Below are positions 63,988 to 64,000 of a DNA stretch of 64,000 bases, piece after piece. The DNA comes from Arenibacter sp. F26102. GTDB taxonomy: Bacteria; Bacteroidota; Bacteroidia; Flavobacteriales; Flavobacteriaceae. The stretch spans positions 248,001 through 312,000 of the forward strand of contig NZ_JALKBC010000007.1 of NCBI RefSeq assembly GCF_023015865.1. Direction: 5' to 3'. The notes beneath the pieces are model-generated. The model saw only the letters and a program-made list of their open reading frames with translations, did no database searches and was not told the DNA's origin. The position numbers and the translations under genes were made by a program. The stretch's first letter is position 1. Every line of letters begins with the position of its first letter.

Positions 63988-64000
63988 ATGCTTTTAACTA
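63988..64000 (+). CDS. Possible start of a further gene, cut by the window end
   Basis: An ATG at 63988 follows AT-rich DNA and a possible AAAGTGAT site. Only four codons are seen (M-L-L-T), so the product cannot be told. It sits where a PUL 2 enzyme or binding protein would be expected. Confidence 0.3.

Noticed and set aside
1-64000. CRISPR array, tRNA, rRNA or prophage
   Set aside because: No regularly spaced repeats, no tRNA-like cloverleaf and no phage structural genes were seen. The tandem units at 1-342 are too few and contain no spacers.

Overview
The window reads as chromosomal DNA of a marine-type member of the Bacteroidota, most likely Flavobacteriaceae. The evidence is AT-rich DNA with weak Shine-Dalgarno sites, two SusC/SusD pairs each preceded by an ECF sigma factor and a FecR anti-sigma factor, many short lipoprotein signals, secreted sulfatases, and polysaccharide-utilisation (PUL) enzymes. 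The species cannot be named from sequence alone.

Layout. 1-435: intergenic repeats with perfect hairpins. 436-3063: an M20 amidohydrolase and a polytopic membrane protein. 3163-8504 (all minus strand): a gamma-glutamylcyclotransferase-like protein, an SRPBCC protein, a Tat-type cupin, an AraC regulator, and a VOC protein / nucleoside hydrolase / duplicated-domain lipoprotein cluster. 8862-11348: an RsbQ-like hydrolase paired with a PAS histidine kinase, then ppnP. 11385-11754: remains of a dead sugar-hydrolase-like gene. 11818-14895: a sulfatase divergent from a ThuA protein. 15102-21595: a small acidic secreted protein and a complete RND efflux system. 21798-23408: a second sulfatase. 23525-29028: two tandem pairs of molybdenum hydroxylase subunits.

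29326-51236 is the main PUL. An ECF sigma factor is divergent from FecR, followed by SusC, SusD and a DUF5017 lipoprotein. After a terminator come a candidate polysaccharide lyase, a sialate-O-acetylesterase-type enzyme, an acetyl-xylan-esterase-like hydrolase, a GH105 hydrolase, an esterase, a DUF4886 SGNH protein, a second GH88/105-like protein, DUF4861, and a large cytochrome c/PA14/beta-propeller protein. GH105 enzymes act on the unsaturated uronic acids that lyases leave, and four or so esterases sit beside them. The likely substrate is therefore an O-acylated, uronic-acid-containing polysaccharide. No sulfatase lies inside this operon, which argues against a heavily sulfated target.

51455-54006 is a TPR histidine kinase and response regulator pair. 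54306-56150 encodes an orphan PD-(D/E)XK nuclease-like protein. A short IS200/IS605-like relic and a perfect hairpin lie beside it. 56506-63509 opens a second ECF/FecR/SusC/SusD locus whose enzymes lie beyond the window.

The most promising undescribed biology is the main PUL with its unassigned lyase candidate and its haem-containing final gene. Next come the RsbQ-PAS-kinase pair, the orphan nuclease, and the structured intergenic elements. All function calls rest on motif reading; no database search was possible.
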